Below are positions 35,385 through 46,005 of a stretch of 64,000 bases of DNA, piece by piece (positions within the stretch are counted from its first letter, which is position 1; every line of letters starts with the position of its first letter). The notes beneath the pieces were generated by a model. The model saw only the letters and a list, made by a program, of their open reading frames with translations. It was not told the DNA's origin and searched no databases. A program made the position numbers and the translations under genes. The stretch is from Oxytricha trifallax (Eukaryota > Ciliophora > Spirotrichea > Sporadotrichida > Oxytrichidae). The stretch spans positions 28,934 to 92,933 of the forward strand of contig ARYC01000358.1 in assembly GCA_000711775.1 (NCBI GenBank), read 5' to 3'.

Positions 35385-37091
35385 TCAAACAAATTTTATC
35401 TGCTTATCTTTGTGATACCTCTTGAATTCGTTGTCTTTAGTTGTTCTAGTATATCATCCAAGGATTATCTTGAGTATGCTGGAGCTTTTACGATGATCAT
35501 CTCAACTATCTTCTTAATTTAATTGCATATTTCATCTTGCTTAATATGTTTAGCAGCCAAACTTATTGATTATTTCTCATGTTTTGTTCCAAAGTATGAC
35601 ATACTTTCCATATCACACTCTAAGATAATTGCCGCTACAGCCCAAACATCCCATTATACAGATCAATTTGTCCATTTCTCTTATTGGGAAGTATCCTGGA
35701 GTGCCTTAAACCTTAGCTAAAGTCACAATCTCTTGTCTCATCTCGCTCTGTTGAAATCTATGAATACTACTTCTAAAGGGCAGAGGTTTATCATTACATT
35801 TTCTGGCTTCAAATCTCTATGTAAAACCCCATAGATCAATTAAGAAGCGAGGATTGGAGTTAAGAACAATTAGATTAAAAATTAATTATAATTGGCTAAT
35901 AATATAATTAATTAGGCTAAATCAAATTAACACACCCTGATTGGATTATTTTATAAAGACAATTAATCGAGCCAATAGTTTTAATAATTAGCCCAAATAT
36001 TATAATTATTCGCCAATAATAATTAATTCTTAATTTAATTGTTATTAACCCCAATTCTCATGTCTTAATTGATCTATGGGGTTTTACATACCCTTGATCA
36101 TGGAGCTCTTTCACACCCTTAGTCATTTCTGTGAGTATCTCATTCAAATCATAAGGATAACTATTATGGTAGAGATACTCTCTTAGAGTCATTCTAAACT
36201 TCTTGAGTCTCAAAGCAATAAAACCATGTCCAAGTATAACTCCGTCGAGCTTAGCCAAGTTCTTGCATTATGTTTTTAAGCCTCTCTCAGTACTATGTAT
36301 TCATTTGCAAACTCATTTTAATATTGCTCGTTCATAATGAGATACTTGAATGGATAAACCTTATAAGCGAATTCATCAGCATCTATAAGTTTTACCTTGT
36401 TTGGTAGGTCAATATTTAAATAGTTCTCAATATAACTGCTAATGTCAACTGCATTTAATGCAGGTCTATACATTGCTCTCTCTTATAAGCATGCTATATT
36501 CACACCATTTACTGGTTAATTCATAGACTCTAATCGCTTCTATCTCTTAAGTCTCTCCTGCTGTTCTTTTTATGACTCAAGAGAGTTATTTTTTCTTTTA
36601 GCAGGTACAAGCTTTTAAGTCTCCTCATCTTTAATAAAGAATTATAAATGATGTTTTTACATATGCCTCTTTACTTTAGCTGAGTGAGTATAAGACTTCA
36701 TGCATATTGTGCACTAATATCAACCATCTACTTTTTCATGCTTAAAGTAGATCTTAGCTCTCCCAGAGTGTACCTCTTTGATATGTCTCTTCAAGCTAGA
36801 CTCAGTTGAGAAGAAGTTTTAGCAGTCTTCAAATTGATATGCTTTAATTTTTTCTATTGGTTGCTGTTCCTTATCTTCCTCAACCAATTCAACTTATGTT
36901 TAACTCCATCTTTACACTCTACTTCTTGTTTTAAACTTAAATTTTAAAGACCTCAGCTTCAAAATCTATAGCTCTTAGTTCAACTTCCTTTTCAATATAA
37001 ATTACTTCTGGTTTCTTGGAGGAGCCAAAGTTAAGCAATGATTAACCTGTTCCAAGAGAAACTGCCTTACGAAATTTAAGTTAGCCGCCAT
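35385..37091 (-). pseudogene. TBE2 zinc finger/kinase gene, broken
   Basis: ATG 37089-37091. Finger regions near 36690-36830 (SSLKRHIKEVH; CTICMKSYTHSAKVKRHMQ) and the region AYKVYPFKYLIMNEQY are clear. An in-frame TGA replaces the Arg codon seen in TBE4 (VDG-R-YQCT). A base shift lies near 36265, and the 261-bp element is inserted just before the catalytic HRD position. The 3' kinase part (35390-35820) matches TBE4. Cannot make a full product. Confidence 0.8.
35824..36084. mobile_element. 261-bp TA-flanked element, copy B
   Basis: Same length and sequence family as 9871-10131, in the opposite orientation, flanked by TA (35822-35823 and 36085-36086). TBE4 (63335-63355) shows the uninterrupted kinase sequence, so this is an insertion into TBE2. 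Confidence 0.9.
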
Positions 37092-37656
37092 GTTTAAATT
37101 CAAATATAAATTTCTATTATTAAGCTTGAATAACCTTTCTGGTTATTGTAACTCTGCATTGGAGTTGATAAGACAACAATTATGGTTGAATTTAAGGTGT
37201 TTGAAATCATATTTATGCTTCGTTTATAAATATAATTTTTCTAATTTCATACTTTATAATTTTAATTTTTGTGCCACCAAGCATAAAATCGGATTGGTAC
37301 TGGTACCAATTAGGTTTTGAACCATTTTGGAACTTTTCCATTAAAACCTCATTAGTTTAAAACTAGGTACTAATTAAGTTTTGGTACTATTAAATTGGAA
37401 CAAATTAAATTTAAAAGGATTTAATTCCGCTACTAATTAAATTTAAACAAATTTTGTACTAATTTAATGGAACTAAATTGATAAAAATGGAGCTCCATCT
37501 TTGTAGTATGTTACAATTTCTGACAGCTTTCTTCATGTATCTTTACTAGGTTGACCTCCTATAAGATGCCCATATTTAATACTAAGATTCTTAGTAGTAG
37601 GATCCATAACTCTATATATTAAAATTTGAAATTCAATAACAAGAGAAGGAACAAGG
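37092..37656. other. TBE2 intergenic region
   Basis: Between the divergent kinase and 22 kDa genes. AT-rich, with repeated TACTAATTAA-like text and a GGTACTGGTACC palindrome near 37298-37309. No gene recognised. The TBE1 hairpin is not present here. Confidence 0.5.
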
Positions 37657-38371
37657 ATGGAATCTATAATTACTGCAATGAAGAGGGTTGTAGCTTAAGA
37701 AATTATCTCAATATTTAGAAGCAAGGGGGGTCTCTATCGATCCTTCACTCAATATGGTAAGATAACTTGAAGACTATTTACATATTATACAGTTGACTTA
37801 TTCCTTCGAACCATGGAAGGTACTAAAATTTCATTCTTAAAAGCTATACTCTGTGATGAGATAGAAATGCCAAACTACCCAGAGATTTCAGTCACTAATC
37901 TACGAGGATGCGATGAAAGATGAAGAGTTAGTAGTTTATCTTCCTACCAAGAAACAACCCCTAACAAACTTTTAGAAAGGAGTTTCTTCTTTGGTGTTCT
38001 TGGCATTTTAAGAGAGAGTTATCTCAGAGATCTGTGAAGAAGCTCATAAGAAACGCTACTCTATTTCTCCTAAAGGTTTAAAAAAGCAAGGCATATTTAA
38101 AAGCGATGCTAGTAAGCTTTGATTGATAACTTTGTTGGGAGAACCTGAACTGATATATTCTCAATGAAAGCGCATGCAATGATTCACAGAGAAAAAGTCG
38201 TAGACAATTCATGAGGTGAGCAAAAGGCCTTATATAGATTTCTAAAACCAGATGAAATGACACATAGATGCAGGAGCTGGCACTAAGAGAAAAAATATGG
38301 GCCCAAGCAAGCTATAAGAAGAGAAGAAGAAGGAGAAGCCTAATCCTTTTCTGGGTTAATTTAATATGTGA
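37657..38371 (+). pseudogene. TBE2 22 kDa-type gene, degraded
   Basis: Begins MESIITAMKRV and ends NPFLGQFNM with TGA 38369-38371, like TBE1. An in-frame TGA after QYGKIT and several indels (about 37900-38200) break it. Confidence 0.75.
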
Positions 38372-38738
38372 ACTCGTTCATTCATTTAAATGTAAAACTA
38401 ATTTATAAACATTCATTCTTCCCTCTCTCTCACAAATTGTTGTCTTATCTACGCTCATTCTCTTACAGCTGCTTTGAATTAAGTCTAATATATCGATGGG
38501 CAAGTCATGCATAAGGTGATATAGCAGCAGTTCATTGTAGTGATTCTTGATTTACTCCAGTAGAATTCAATTTCATTAAATTATGGTCTATAAGGAATGT
38601 TGTATACAGGAGTTATGTTTAACTCTTCATAAGCTTTCTTAGACTCTTTAGTTTATGAACTGAAAGGTTATCAACAAACAGGATTATCTCTTGGTTACTA
38701 TACTTCTCTCTCAGCTTATGTCGGAACTATATATATTA

Positions 38739-39726
38739 AGCGAGTATAATCAAAATGAGGAGATCGTTATTAAGAAATCAAAAATGCAATGAATTAAGAT
38801 TATGATCATTTCAAAGTATACTAATGTTTTTTCAACTGTAGAGATTATGAATTAAGATTAACTATTTTAATTATCAACTTTATATTACTAATCAATAATG
38901 GAGAATTTTAATTCATTATTTTTTTCACTTTTCGTGATTAGTTTGTATTTTAGCGCAGTCTCAGCGATGTATCTGTAGTAATCTCCAACTTTTTTCTTAA
39001 ATTTTTCTTAGATATCTTCACTATATCTTCAGGGTATCTTCATTGTATCTTCCTCAAAAAATAAAAAGTCAAAAAATATTAAAATTAGTAGCAATAATAG
39101 CAATAGTAACAATAACAACAACAATAATAACAGTAATTAAATCAAAATCAAGCATTATTATGAGTCTGGGATTTTTTCTAAAAAATCCAAATTTTCTAAA
39201 ATTGTTAGTTTAAAGACTTAGTGATGGAAATGACAATGAAGAATATGATGATAAAAACAACGAAAAATTGATGAATATAAAATTTTAAAATTCTCTTGAA
39301 TTTTAACCAGACTCATAATAATGCTTGATTTTGATTTAATTACTGTTATTATTGTTGTTGTTATTGCTGTTATTGCTGCTGTTGCTATTAATTTTAATAT
39401 TTTTTGACTTTTTATTTTTTGAGGAAGATACAATTAAGATACCCTGAAGATATCTAAGAAAAATTTAAGAAAAAAGTTTGAGATTACTACAGATACATCG
39501 CTGAGACTGCGCTAAAATACAAACTAATCAGGAAAAGTGAAAAAAATAATGAATTAAAATTCTCCATTATTGATTAGTAATATAAAGTTGATAATTAAAA
39601 TAGTTAATCTTAATTCATAATCTCTACAGTTGAAAAAACATTAGTATACTTTGAAAAGATCATAATCTTAATTCATTGCATTTTTGATTTCTTTATAACG
39701 ATCTCTTCATTTTGATAATATTCGCT
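38739..39726. mobile_element. Large foldback element (988 bp) in TBE2
   Basis: Near-perfect inverted arms of about 430 bp. The left tip is AGCGAGTATAATCAAAATGA; the right tip is the inverted AGCGAATATTATCAAAATGA. The loop (about 39168-39300) is 130 bp. Flanking TA at 38737-38738 and 39727-39728. The arms contain an AACAAC/AATAAT-rich block. Tips differ from FB1-3, so it is a separate family. No ORF of substance. Confidence 0.85.
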
Positions 39727-40261
39727 TAATAGAGCGAGGGTGAGTAACATAACTCTCTACGCCTGAATCTTCACTTATACCAGCTAATATTGCATGGGTG
39801 ACTACCTTCACTTTTTAATCATAGACTTCTATGGTATCATACTTCTTACACCAAGACTTATTAATAAATGTGTTGAAGGTGAATACAGCTTCATCAGCCT
39901 GTATGAACTTGATGACATTATAAATAGCTCTCTGCATTTAATCATATATATAAAAGTATGATTTGTGACTAAATAAGGAAGTTGGTAAATTTAAAATCAA
40001 ATTCAAATTAAATATTGTATTTTAATTATTATAATACTTTTGGTTGCTTTTAAGAAATTAAACATAGTATTAATATATATATATAGGGGGGCCTTCAGAA
40101 ATTAAAAAGCAACCAAATTAACAAAGTGATTTTTGATAAATTTTAATCCTAATTAAAGGCTATTACTAAAAGCTATAAATGGCGACTCCCCTTAGACACT
40201 AATCTAATCCAGGGTGACAAGGAATGCATGACCGACCTATACTAATGCCTTCGAGTAGTGA

Positions 40262-41160
40262 CAACACTGTGCCAGTACTACCAGCGGGAAGCCCACCAGG
40301 CATGGAAGAAGGGGAAGAGGAGAGTGGAGACATAGACGTATTTGCCATTTACAGTAACACCATTACAACCATCAACATCACATGGCTGCCATAAAACCCC
40401 AGTGGCCTTGTATGATCCAACAATCTTGGGACCCTCTCTAGCAATACCGGCAATACTTGTTACTCTGTGGGCAGTTGGGAGGGTGTTGTTAGCGTATGTC
40501 AAGTTGTCCTTGGTGCATTGGGGGTTAGAAGAGCATGATGAAGCAACTCCATTCGCGCTGAGACTGTTGGTATAAGCGCAGGGACTGAATGAGTAGTAGT
40601 GATAGAAAGTCTAATATTCGCTGCTTCCTAAACATTGATAAACTTCGACTCTCTTTGTATCTGAGCCTGTTCCCATTGGTGCGAAGATGTCGTACAAGTG
40701 CTCCGAAGTTCCAGAGTGGATGGGAACCCCATTGGTTGAGACGCCAACGAGCGTAGCGCGCAGTGTACACTACATCAAGATTCCTCTTCTCCCCTATAAG
40801 TAAGAGCACTCCATCTTAATTGAACTTTTTGGCATAGTTGAGGAATCCGCATTAGCGTCCAGCACAGCAAAGAGAGAGGAAAAGGCTAGTAGGCTTGGGA
40901 GATTCGCAAGTAAATTCACTGTATCACCATCCTCATCTTTACCATTACCAAGGAATGTGCCCCAAAGTACTCGCTCAATGCCATAGGGTGGTCCGGAAAA
41001 TGAAGATGCTTAGATATGTCAGGCCCTGGAGTAGATGTCTTGGTCGGAGACTCCACCCCCGCAGAAGAGAAGGTGTTGAAACGCGTGGTGCCCCTGGCCG
41101 CCCCCCAGTCGAAAGTTCGCCCCTTACTTCGTTAGCAATAATGTTTTTCTAGAAATGCCT
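40262..41160 (-). pseudogene. YHYH-domain protein fragment, GC-rich
   Basis: Minus strand, one open reading with TAG as Gln from about 40960 to 40262: KSSIKMECSYLQGRRG, VSTNGVPIHSGTS, EVYQCLGSSEYQTFYHYYSF, IAGIAREGPKIVGSYKATG, QPCDVDGCNGVTVNGKYVYV. The order (NGVPI; C..S..Q.FYHYY; GIA.DG..I.G; LWQPCD.D.CNG; YVY) matches the YHYH domain found in secreted proteins; here the fourth position is Tyr. It has no start or stop codon. It stops at the AT-rich flank, so it is a fragment. Base composition is near 50% GC against about 30% around it. Upstream (40960-41160) is GC-rich without a secure frame. Confidence 0.6.
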
Positions 41161-41299
41161 GATGCCCATTGTCGCCTCCTGAAGAAAAATTTGACATTTG
41201 ATCTAAGTACAATCATGCCACCCTGGTCTTAGCATGTGGGCAGGTGAAATATGCAAGCCCATGCTCCTTGGCCGCTGGCTAGAATGGTGGTGGAAGTCT

Positions 41300-41660
41300 A
41301 TCACTTGAAGACATTCTTTAAGGTTACGATTTGCTCTTGGGAAAGAACATGGATAAGTCTGATATCGAAGAGAAGTTCAAGTCTGTCGATATTGATGGCA
41401 GTGGATTTATTGACTACTCTAAATCCGTCGTTGATTCTATGAATGAGAATGATCTCTGCACCAACGAGATATTACTGCAGCCGTTCAGAATGTTCGACAA
41501 GCACAACAGTAGTTTCATTTCATCTGAGGAAATCAAGCAAGTTCTTGGTTTCGGAAAGACTATCTCAGAGGAAGCTGATAATGATATTATTAAGCAAGTA
41601 AGTGCTAATGGAGTGGGCCAGATTTACTTTAAAGAATTATCCCAAGTGATAAAGGACTGA
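41300..41660 (+). pseudogene. C-terminal EF-hand part of a calcium-dependent protein kinase
   Basis: Plus strand, open into TGA 41658-41660. Reads KSDIEEKFKSVDIDGSGFID, FRMFDKHNSSFISSEEIKQV and GFGKTISEEADNDIIKQVSA, the EF-hand pairs of CDPKs. The first loop DIDGSGFIDY is canonical. The second (DKHNSSFIS) and third (SANGVGQIY) have lost some Ca2+ ligands. The kinase domain is absent. Upstream GC-rich DNA is unrelated. A gene fragment, either captured or an isolated MDS. Confidence 0.7.
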
Positions 41661-43689
41661 TACTAATACGCATAGTAAGACTTAATATCTTATTACTTCA
41701 TGCATTTCATTTTCTTTTTCGCTAATTTCAACAAACTTTTATATAGTTTAAATTATTACTTTAAAATGCCACTCTAAAATCAATCACTCTCTTCACTCTG
41801 TTGACAGTCTTGAAAGTAATACCATTTCTTCTAAAAATGTTGACTATAGTCTAAGGAGAGATACGCACCTGCGATGAAACATGACAGCTCGTTAATCAAG
41901 AGGAAAGTGAGCCCAATACTTTAATGTCTTAGAGTCACAGAGATAATCAATATGGACCTGTAAGAACTTTTATTTTCTTGAAGGATGATTTCAAGAGCCT
42001 GAGTTATTATGCTAAACAGCTAACAAGCAATGATACCTCACAGTTAAAGCACTCTTGCGTAGGAGTCTTGCTATATCTGCATAATTCAGTACTGGTTTGA
42101 CTTAATCTTTATTAATGCTCTAACCATACCTAAGCTTAAGCAGTAAATCTAAATATTTCTGATCATAAATAGACCCTGAATTTTGCTAATTTCTATTTCT
42201 CATTTTGCAAATTGGCCTAATTTGTCTACTAACCACAATAAGACCCCAACTATACCCTACAAACCATAGCACTTATAAACCTCACTTAGGGGTTTTGATT
42301 CTTTTTCAGGGTATTCAAGTTTTGGATAATGCTTTTGAAGGCCATCATACTTTTTTGTTTGCTTATGGTCAAACTAAATCAGGTAAAAGCTACTCTATTG
42401 TGGGTTATGGATAAAATAAGGGTATTATTGCTAAACTCCCTTCACAAATAAATTTTATAACTTTGTATGAGAGTGAGAAATAATATTTTTATACAATTAA
42501 AAACCTATCAATATTCCTAGGGCATCTGAAGAAATATTCAGACGTATTAAGTAAATGAAGCCGATCCTTAGAATAATATTCAACATGAAGTTACTCTCAG
42601 TATGATTGAGATTTACAATGAATGCGTGCAAGATCTGCCCATTAAGGCAAATTAGGGACCAAGAGGAGAGATAAACGTCAGAGAGCATCTAAAATTTGGA
42701 GTATATGTTGAGAATATGAGCAAGGTCCCAGTCTCAAGTTATGATGAAATTCAGATTTAAATTGATGTGGGCACTAATAATAGAACTATTGGTTCAACAA
42801 ACATGAATGTCATAAGTAGTAGAGCTCACACAATCACTCCACTTACATTTAAGTAAAAGTTCTTTGATAAGGAAAATGGAAAACCATTAAACAAAATACT
42901 ATCGGAAATTAATTTGGTAGATTTGGCAGGCTCAGAAAAGCTGCTTCAACAGGAGCATAGGGGATAGATTGAAGGAGGGTTCAAACATCAATAAATCTCT
43001 CATGATCTTAGGTAAAGTTATCTCAACTTTAACAACAAAAACAAAGGGTAGTGCAGTAGTCGTACCCTATCGGGAGTTTAAACTTACATTTACTTTGAGA
43101 AATGCTCTCGGTGGTAACTCCAAATCTGCTATGATAGCTGCCTTGTTTCCTGCTTCTGTCAATTTTGATGAAACATTGAGTACATTGAGATATACTAGGT
43201 AAGTAAAATGTATTAAGAACGAAGCTAAAGTTAATGAGAGTCCTCAAGAAAAACTTATTAGAGAACTTAAAGAGGAAAATGAGAAGCTTAACAGAATATA
43301 ATTAATGGGAGGCGGAGTGCTGTCGATCCTGCTTTGTTAGAGGAGTTTGAGCAAAATAAGAGAATCAAAATCTTATAAGTTAACTATATCACTGTTTTTA
43401 TTACAATTTTGTTAATGCTTGACTAAATCAAGCAAGAAAGAGAAGAATATTAGAAACGTCTTGAAGAAAAGTATGCTGATAATCTCCGTCGTCACAAAGA
43501 GGAGGAAGAGTTAAGAACTAAATCTCACTTGAAAAATATTAACTAAGATCCAATCATGAGTGGAAAGATCATGAGCACCTTTAAGGATGGCATGAATGCT
43601 TAATATATATGTTCAAAGTAACTATTCCATATATCTAATTTTTGTGAACTAATAATTTCTATTTCATAATACATATCTCTACTTTATAA

Positions 43690-46005
43690 GACTAATTGCA
43701 AATCTTTGCAGTTTCTTAACCTAAAACGTTTTTCAATGCTTTTCTTGCAACAAAAGTTGAAAACCCATCATTCTTATAATTATAAATTTAATTAAATTTA
43801 AATTCAACCAGGTATTTTACTAATCTCTACTACTTACGAAAGTTCCAAACCACTTCGACGCATAACCTTTTCTTAATTGCTATTATGTGCCATCGATTAA
43901 AGTAGAAGGTGACACAGTCAGGACATTATTATTATTAATTGCAGCAAAAGGATATGAAGGAGGATGCACTACAATTTAATGATATTTCTCTTTTATATCA
44001 TCATTAACATTTAGATAAGTATCAATTTCTTGTACATATAATCCAATGTTGTGGTCTTTTAGTAGACCAGCATAATTGTCCAAAATATCACCACTTTTCT
44101 CACTCAACAAATCAATAGCGACATCAACTTTTGAATTAATTAAAAATTTAAATTTAAGAGAATTTGGTATTACATGTCTATTTTCAGTACTTCCTAGAGT
44201 GAAAGCTATTGAACTAGTTGAGAAGAATTAATAGTATTCTCCATGTTTGTAGTTATCAGTTAAAAAATTAAACTTAAGATATTGTATTTTTTATTAACTT
44301 GAATAATAAAGTTGTTTCATCCAAGAACCAAGTGGAACCCGTAGCTTTACCTGACGAAACACCTAGAAGTTTATCTGTATGCTCGAAAGATATAGAATAC
44401 TGTAGTCTTACTGATGGTGTGTCCTACAACGGAGCAAGAGATCTACAATCAATTGTAATTTATTTAAAAATCAGAGATAAAAAAATATAAATAATAAAAC
44501 TCTTAGACAACTAATTTTTAAGAGAAATATAATTAAATATTGCTTACTGAACAATTTGAATAAATAAAATTATACAGATGCTATACAGATTAAGCAAAAC
44601 TGCATAAATTATAAAATTTCCCCTCTTGCTAGGAATTTGTCTTTTAGATTTATTTTTTTATTTCAGAAAGAATTAAAGTAAATTTTTAAAATAATAATTA
44701 TGTTAGTTACTCTAAGACTATTATTATTATACATAATTGCCATTTATGAGATAATGCAAGCATATCTCATTTTGGTAAAGTAACTTTGTAACATTTCATT
44801 TTATTACGAGTACCTAGATTTTCAAGTAAATTATAAATTACAATTAACTTATTAAAGAATTAAGCTTGAAAATTAGATATTTAGGCTTTATAATCTTAAA
44901 GCGCTCAAATTCATTGATTTCATTTTAATTTAAAATAAAGATTTGCATATACTTTGTTAAAAATCTAAAATGACCCAAAATAAAAAAACAAAATATAGTT
45001 CATTAACACATAAAACTAATTAGTATTTGGGTTTAATTTTCAACATTTTTATAAAAAAATTGAATATTTAAAAAAAAAATTAATAGTAAACAAGTTGATT
45101 TTAATAAAAGTCTACAGTAGACATTTTTAATTTTATTTCTCTTTCCATATTTAAAATATAAATGATTTTGTGGTTTAATTACGCCCAAATACTTTATATA
45201 ATATTTTTTTTTGATTGAATGAGGATTGCACTGAGCATAGAAATATTTCTATTATTAAGTTGCTGTTTAAGAAGCATTAAGCCAATTTAAGGCTGTGTCG
45301 TTACGTGTAGTACTTAATGTTGTATAAGTTAATCTCACATATGCCTAGTCTCCTTTTACAAGATCTATAAAAACAAAATTTATTGAAGAATTCTGAAATT
45401 TAAAACTTTTATGAAGTTACCTTTATCTATGAATACTATTAAAGCAGAGGTGTCTAGATCTTTGTCATATTGCTCTTCAAATAAGGTCGTTTCTTATAGA
45501 TCATCTTCAAAAAACATGCCATAAATTGTATTAATTTAAGAACGAAACAAATATAATTTTAACCATTCTTGATAGCAATCTCTACTTTAGTGATTTTGAT
45601 GTCTTGGAAATCCAACACAATATATCTTGGTTTATCTACTACTGACTTGAATTGCATGAGATTTGTTCCAGTGATGATTGAATCATTGAAATTCAAAGCA
45701 ATGTCTAGTTAATTTATTATAATGACTAAATTTATATTTAGTCATTATAAAATAGTTTAAGCTAAGTTGTTATCATCTCATCAGTATTTGAGTAGGATGT
45801 ACTATCTTGAAAGTTTTTGGGGAGGCCACCTTTCTTCAGATTTTGCAACAATTAGTTGAAATTGTTGAAATTTTAAGTTTCAGACACTTATAAAAACTTC
45901 TACTACTATATGGTATATTACAATTAATGGAAATATTACAGGGTCAGTTGCAAATACACTTGCAACACCCAAAAGTAAGATGAGAAATCCTTTTTGGTAA
46001 AACAT
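43690..46005 (-). CDS. M1 peptidase-like N-terminal module without zinc motif, copy II
   Basis: ATG 46003-46005, with a signal peptide like copy I. It is collinear with copy I over its whole length with high nucleotide similarity, but without TBE1. The catalytic segment (about 43870-44130) again has PPSYPF-type text and RDWSN but no HExxH. Large AT-rich IES at about 44500-45215. It ends at AAACTGCAAAGATT near 43705. The uninterrupted TBE1 target site is at 45601-45640. It may pair with the C-terminal module at 33802-34725. Confidence 0.6.

Larger units (their letters stand above)
39951..41740. mobile_element. 1.79-kb insert in TBE2 carrying host gene fragments
   Basis: Interrupts the TBE2 transposase. 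Short inverted tips AAAAGTATGATTTG / AAAAGTTTGTTG. ATAT lies on both sides (39947-39950 and 41741-41744), and TBE1 shows the uninterrupted site. The first 200 bp are AT-rich with an inverted pair GGTTGCTTTT/AAAAAGCAACC. Then a strikingly GC-rich kilobase (40180-41240) and an EF-hand segment (to 41660). It could be a transposon that captured gene pieces, or MDSs of other genes inserted with an element. Confidence 0.7.
38378..42203 (-). pseudogene. TBE2 transposase, split by two insertions
   Basis: ATG 42201-42203, stop TGA 38378-38380. N-terminal part (YLDLLLKLRYGQ) lies at 41760-42203, the middle with ADEAVFTFNT at 39730-39950, and the C-terminal part at 38378-38735. The second catalytic Asp is kept (FVDNLSV, about 38655). 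The 988-bp foldback and the 1.79-kb insert separate the three parts, and small indels are also present. Confidence 0.8.
35254..42297. mobile_element. TBE2, 7044 bp, with three nested insertions
   Basis: Left end CAAAACCCCATAATAGGGTT, right end inverted (CTTAGGGGTTTTG). ATT is duplicated at 35251-35253 and 42298-42300. Same gene order as TBE1. The excess over TBE1 (about 3 kb) is explained by three insertions: the 261-bp element (35824-36084), a 988-bp foldback (38739-39726) and a 1.79-kb insert with foreign gene fragments (39951-41740). Subtracting these leaves about 4.0 kb, the size of TBE1. All three genes are broken. Confidence 0.92.
34873..43610 (+). pseudogene. Kinesin-3 motor domain pseudogene, with TBE2 in an intron
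   Basis: ATG 34873-34875 starts SVKVAVRVRPFNQRERN, then FAFDYSYWSYD (kinesin-3 hallmark), a GTAAGT intron donor at 35163, TBE2, and the acceptor TTTTTCAG at 42308. Then NAFEGHHTFLFAYGQTKSGK (P-loop, here GQTKSGKS), [18 protein letters not shown] and the neck region to about 43600 (DPIMSGKIMSTFKDGMNA). Four or more single-base shifts (near 35015, 42938, 42963 and 43313) break the frame without any pointer-like repeats. The sequence then runs straight into M1 block II with no FHA domain. Dead copy of a gene related to the one at 3-1175. Confidence 0.75.

Noticed and set aside
39330..39400. Trinucleotide-like AAC/AAT and GTT/ATT tracts as a microsatellite or coding repeat
   Set aside because: They are the two arms of the 988-bp foldback, and the frame through them is broken.
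40180..41240. Bacterial contamination or a ribosomal RNA fragment, because of high GC
   Set aside because: A TAG codon read as Gln occurs inside a recognisable YHYH-domain frame, so it is ciliate-coded, and no rRNA motif was seen.
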